Shown here piece after piece: positions 62,207-64,000 of a DNA stretch of 64,000 bases; the first letter of the stretch is position 1, and the number at the start of each line of letters is the position of its first letter. Source of the stretch: Turritopsis dohrnii (Eukaryota > Cnidaria > Hydrozoa > Anthoathecata > Oceaniidae). A program made the position numbers and the translations under genes. The notes under the pieces are model-generated. The model did no database searches. It worked only from the letters and a program-made list of their open reading frames with translations, and was not told the origin of the DNA. Location: positions 1 through 64,000 of the forward strand of contig BQMF02000620.1 in assembly GCA_027922465.2 (NCBI GenBank). The letters are read 5' to 3'.

Positions 62207-64000
62207 GTAAGTTATTGCGTATATTTTTAGATTGTATTACGTTTTAGATTAAGCATAAAAGTTTTTACCGGCTCTACATTTTGCAAGGCCAGTTACTATA
62301 AATTTGATATTTGATATTTTGTGTTGCATTAACACTGTCTGAATTATTTGGCTCCAACTTAAATGCTTTAAATATAAAAAGACACTTTAAAATGTAATAT
62401 CATATTAAGCATTTGTTGTCCACTATCCCATCTATTGCGTTTTTTTAGTATAAAGATTAAAACCCAAATCAAAGGTTATGATTCAAATCATGGCAGTTCT
62501 TATTGCAAAAATCAGCTGTATAATAATAGAAACACAATGATAAGATTAAGCTGAAGTTGCTCATATAGAATAACAGTACTTGTTTTTAAATTTCTGTAAA
62601 CGTAATGAGTTCTTTTAAAGCCAGTTGTGTTTTTATTGATGTTTTTCATATTCTTGTTGCGATTAAAACCTAGCGTATTTACTATGCAACAGCATGAATT
62701 TATGTTTTTATTGCGCTGTATTTCATCAATTTTGAAAACAAAAATGACGAAGAATACCTTTTTCACATGGGACAAATGAAAACGGCTTTATTCAACCACT
62801 ATTCTTTTACAATATTGATAAGATATATTTTTTAGAGAAACATATTCCATGGTTTTGATGACTATTATTAGTTCTCTGATAAGTATTATTTTCAGTCTTT
62901 TTTAATACGTAGATGCTTTAAACTTTTATTCTAACAAATATTCACCAAACAGCAATTGAAAATTTTTATATAGTTTTATCATTGTCTACTTTTGCTTGTC
63001 ACTAGTATTGTCTAGTATTGAATTTTCCATAATATTAGACAACACCAAAAATAAATAGTATATCCATTAGCAAAATTTCGAAAGCATTAGCGTTATCTCA
63101 GTGATTGAATTGGTCAAATTATTGTTGGTATATATATTGACCAAAAGCCTATTGCCGGACCCACTAAAAAATCATTTTGGGTAGTTGGCACAAGAAGGGA
63201 TAATTAATTGGTTCGTGGTTGTGGTAACTATAACAATGAAATCAGGAAATGAAAAGTATTTGGATCACTTCAAAGAAAATAAATCAAAAAAGTAGGAATT
63301 TTTCTTCTTAAGGTAATGTTGGCAGCAGTAAAAATATGCATAATATCAGCAATTAGTTTCCAAAGTCTATTTAGATCAGCGATTATCAGCTATCTTTTTA
63401 ATATCCTAATATTTTCGTTATCCTAAAAATTTCAAGCTAGACAGACCGCCTAAAACTGTTGATGATGAAGAGATGGTGATTTTTTGTATCCAATTTGTAG
63501 ATACATAGCCCAAAACACATAACTTCACAAATAAGCAATGAATTTATTCTTTGTCATGGTAAAGTTGCAATACCTTTCCTGTTAGAACCGACCAATTACG
63601 TGAACAAAATTATAGAACCAACCATAAAGCCATTTATAAACAAATATCTGACATTGCTAATACACAATTGTACATTTTTGGGTAAAACATCTTAGAATCT
63701 CCATCAATTAACGAAATTTAATGAAGGATGCTGTGATTGATTTGATCTATCCAAAGATTCAATAACATGACATATTAATTCCTGATTAAAGATGATAACC
63801 TTCTTTGACAAGTTTGCAAATACAAATTTGAGTGATTTTCTTTTAAAACAAATGGATGAGGCATCTCTGCTACAGCTTTAGAACACTACAAATCATCAAC
63901 CTCTAAGATACAACCCCCATTTTGATTTGACCTCTTCTAATATATTGCCGGAACAACTGCATAAACATTATCTCCAGTAAAGAAACCTTCCTGTTTTCGT
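62207..64000. other. no gene recognised
   Basis: AT-rich DNA after the last recognised exon. Further exons of the plus-strand secreted-protein gene would be expected here or beyond the window; none could be supported. Confidence 0.45.

Overview
This is nuclear DNA from an animal, most likely a cnidarian. It is AT-rich and its genes have many short introns with GT...AG ends. The host splicing-factor gene is very close to animal homologues. The repeat content (Penelope-like, DIRS, RLE-type LINE, Maverick/adintovirus-like polymerase, hAT, tRNA-like units) is typical of cnidarian genomes. The species assignment is inference; the gene calls rest on the sequence.

Layout: 1.2-2.6 kb holds a frame-disrupted coiled-coil gene (minus). 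5.15-11.52 kb holds a complete PRPF6 (U4/U6.U5 tri-snRNP factor) gene on the minus strand, 25 coding exons and 927 aa, with a Tigger/pogo-like element in intron 12. 13-17 kb holds decayed Penelope and CR1/L2-like pieces, a short telomere-like tract and MITEs. 17.03-21.56 kb is a broken DIRS retrotransposon. 22.25-23.81 kb is a five-exon minus-strand gene for a small discoidin-domain single-pass membrane protein. 26.2-36.5 kb is a decayed Maverick/adintovirus-like DNA polymerase region followed by ankyrin-like sequence.

The most interesting object lies inside that polymerase relic: a 5,348-bp DNA transposon (30272-35619) with 30-bp terminal inverted repeats and a 6-bp target duplication (ACAGAC). 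It carries two convergent, intron-containing and apparently intact genes: a DDE integrase-type transposase (500 aa) and a HECT-type ubiquitin ligase (675 aa). Its ends and 6-bp duplication fit the IS3EU type as I recall it; the HECT ligase as cargo is the unusual part.

36.59-43.35 kb is a LINE with a restriction-enzyme-like endonuclease, inserted into the ankyrin sequence with a 13-bp target duplication and itself interrupted by a 3.1-kb non-coding insert. A roughly 960-bp tandem duplication copies its 5' end and leads into a 370-bp satellite array, which is fused to a palindromic pair of Penelope-like elements (45.2-48.96 kb). 49-56 kb is repeat-rich and contains a hAT fragment and a perfect 132-bp palindrome with a tRNA-like unit in each arm. 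56.5-62.2 kb contains the start of a secreted-protein gene on the plus strand. The remainder is intergenic, with hairpins and MITEs.

Host genes recognised with confidence are PRPF6 and the discoidin membrane protein; most other coding sequence belongs to mobile elements.
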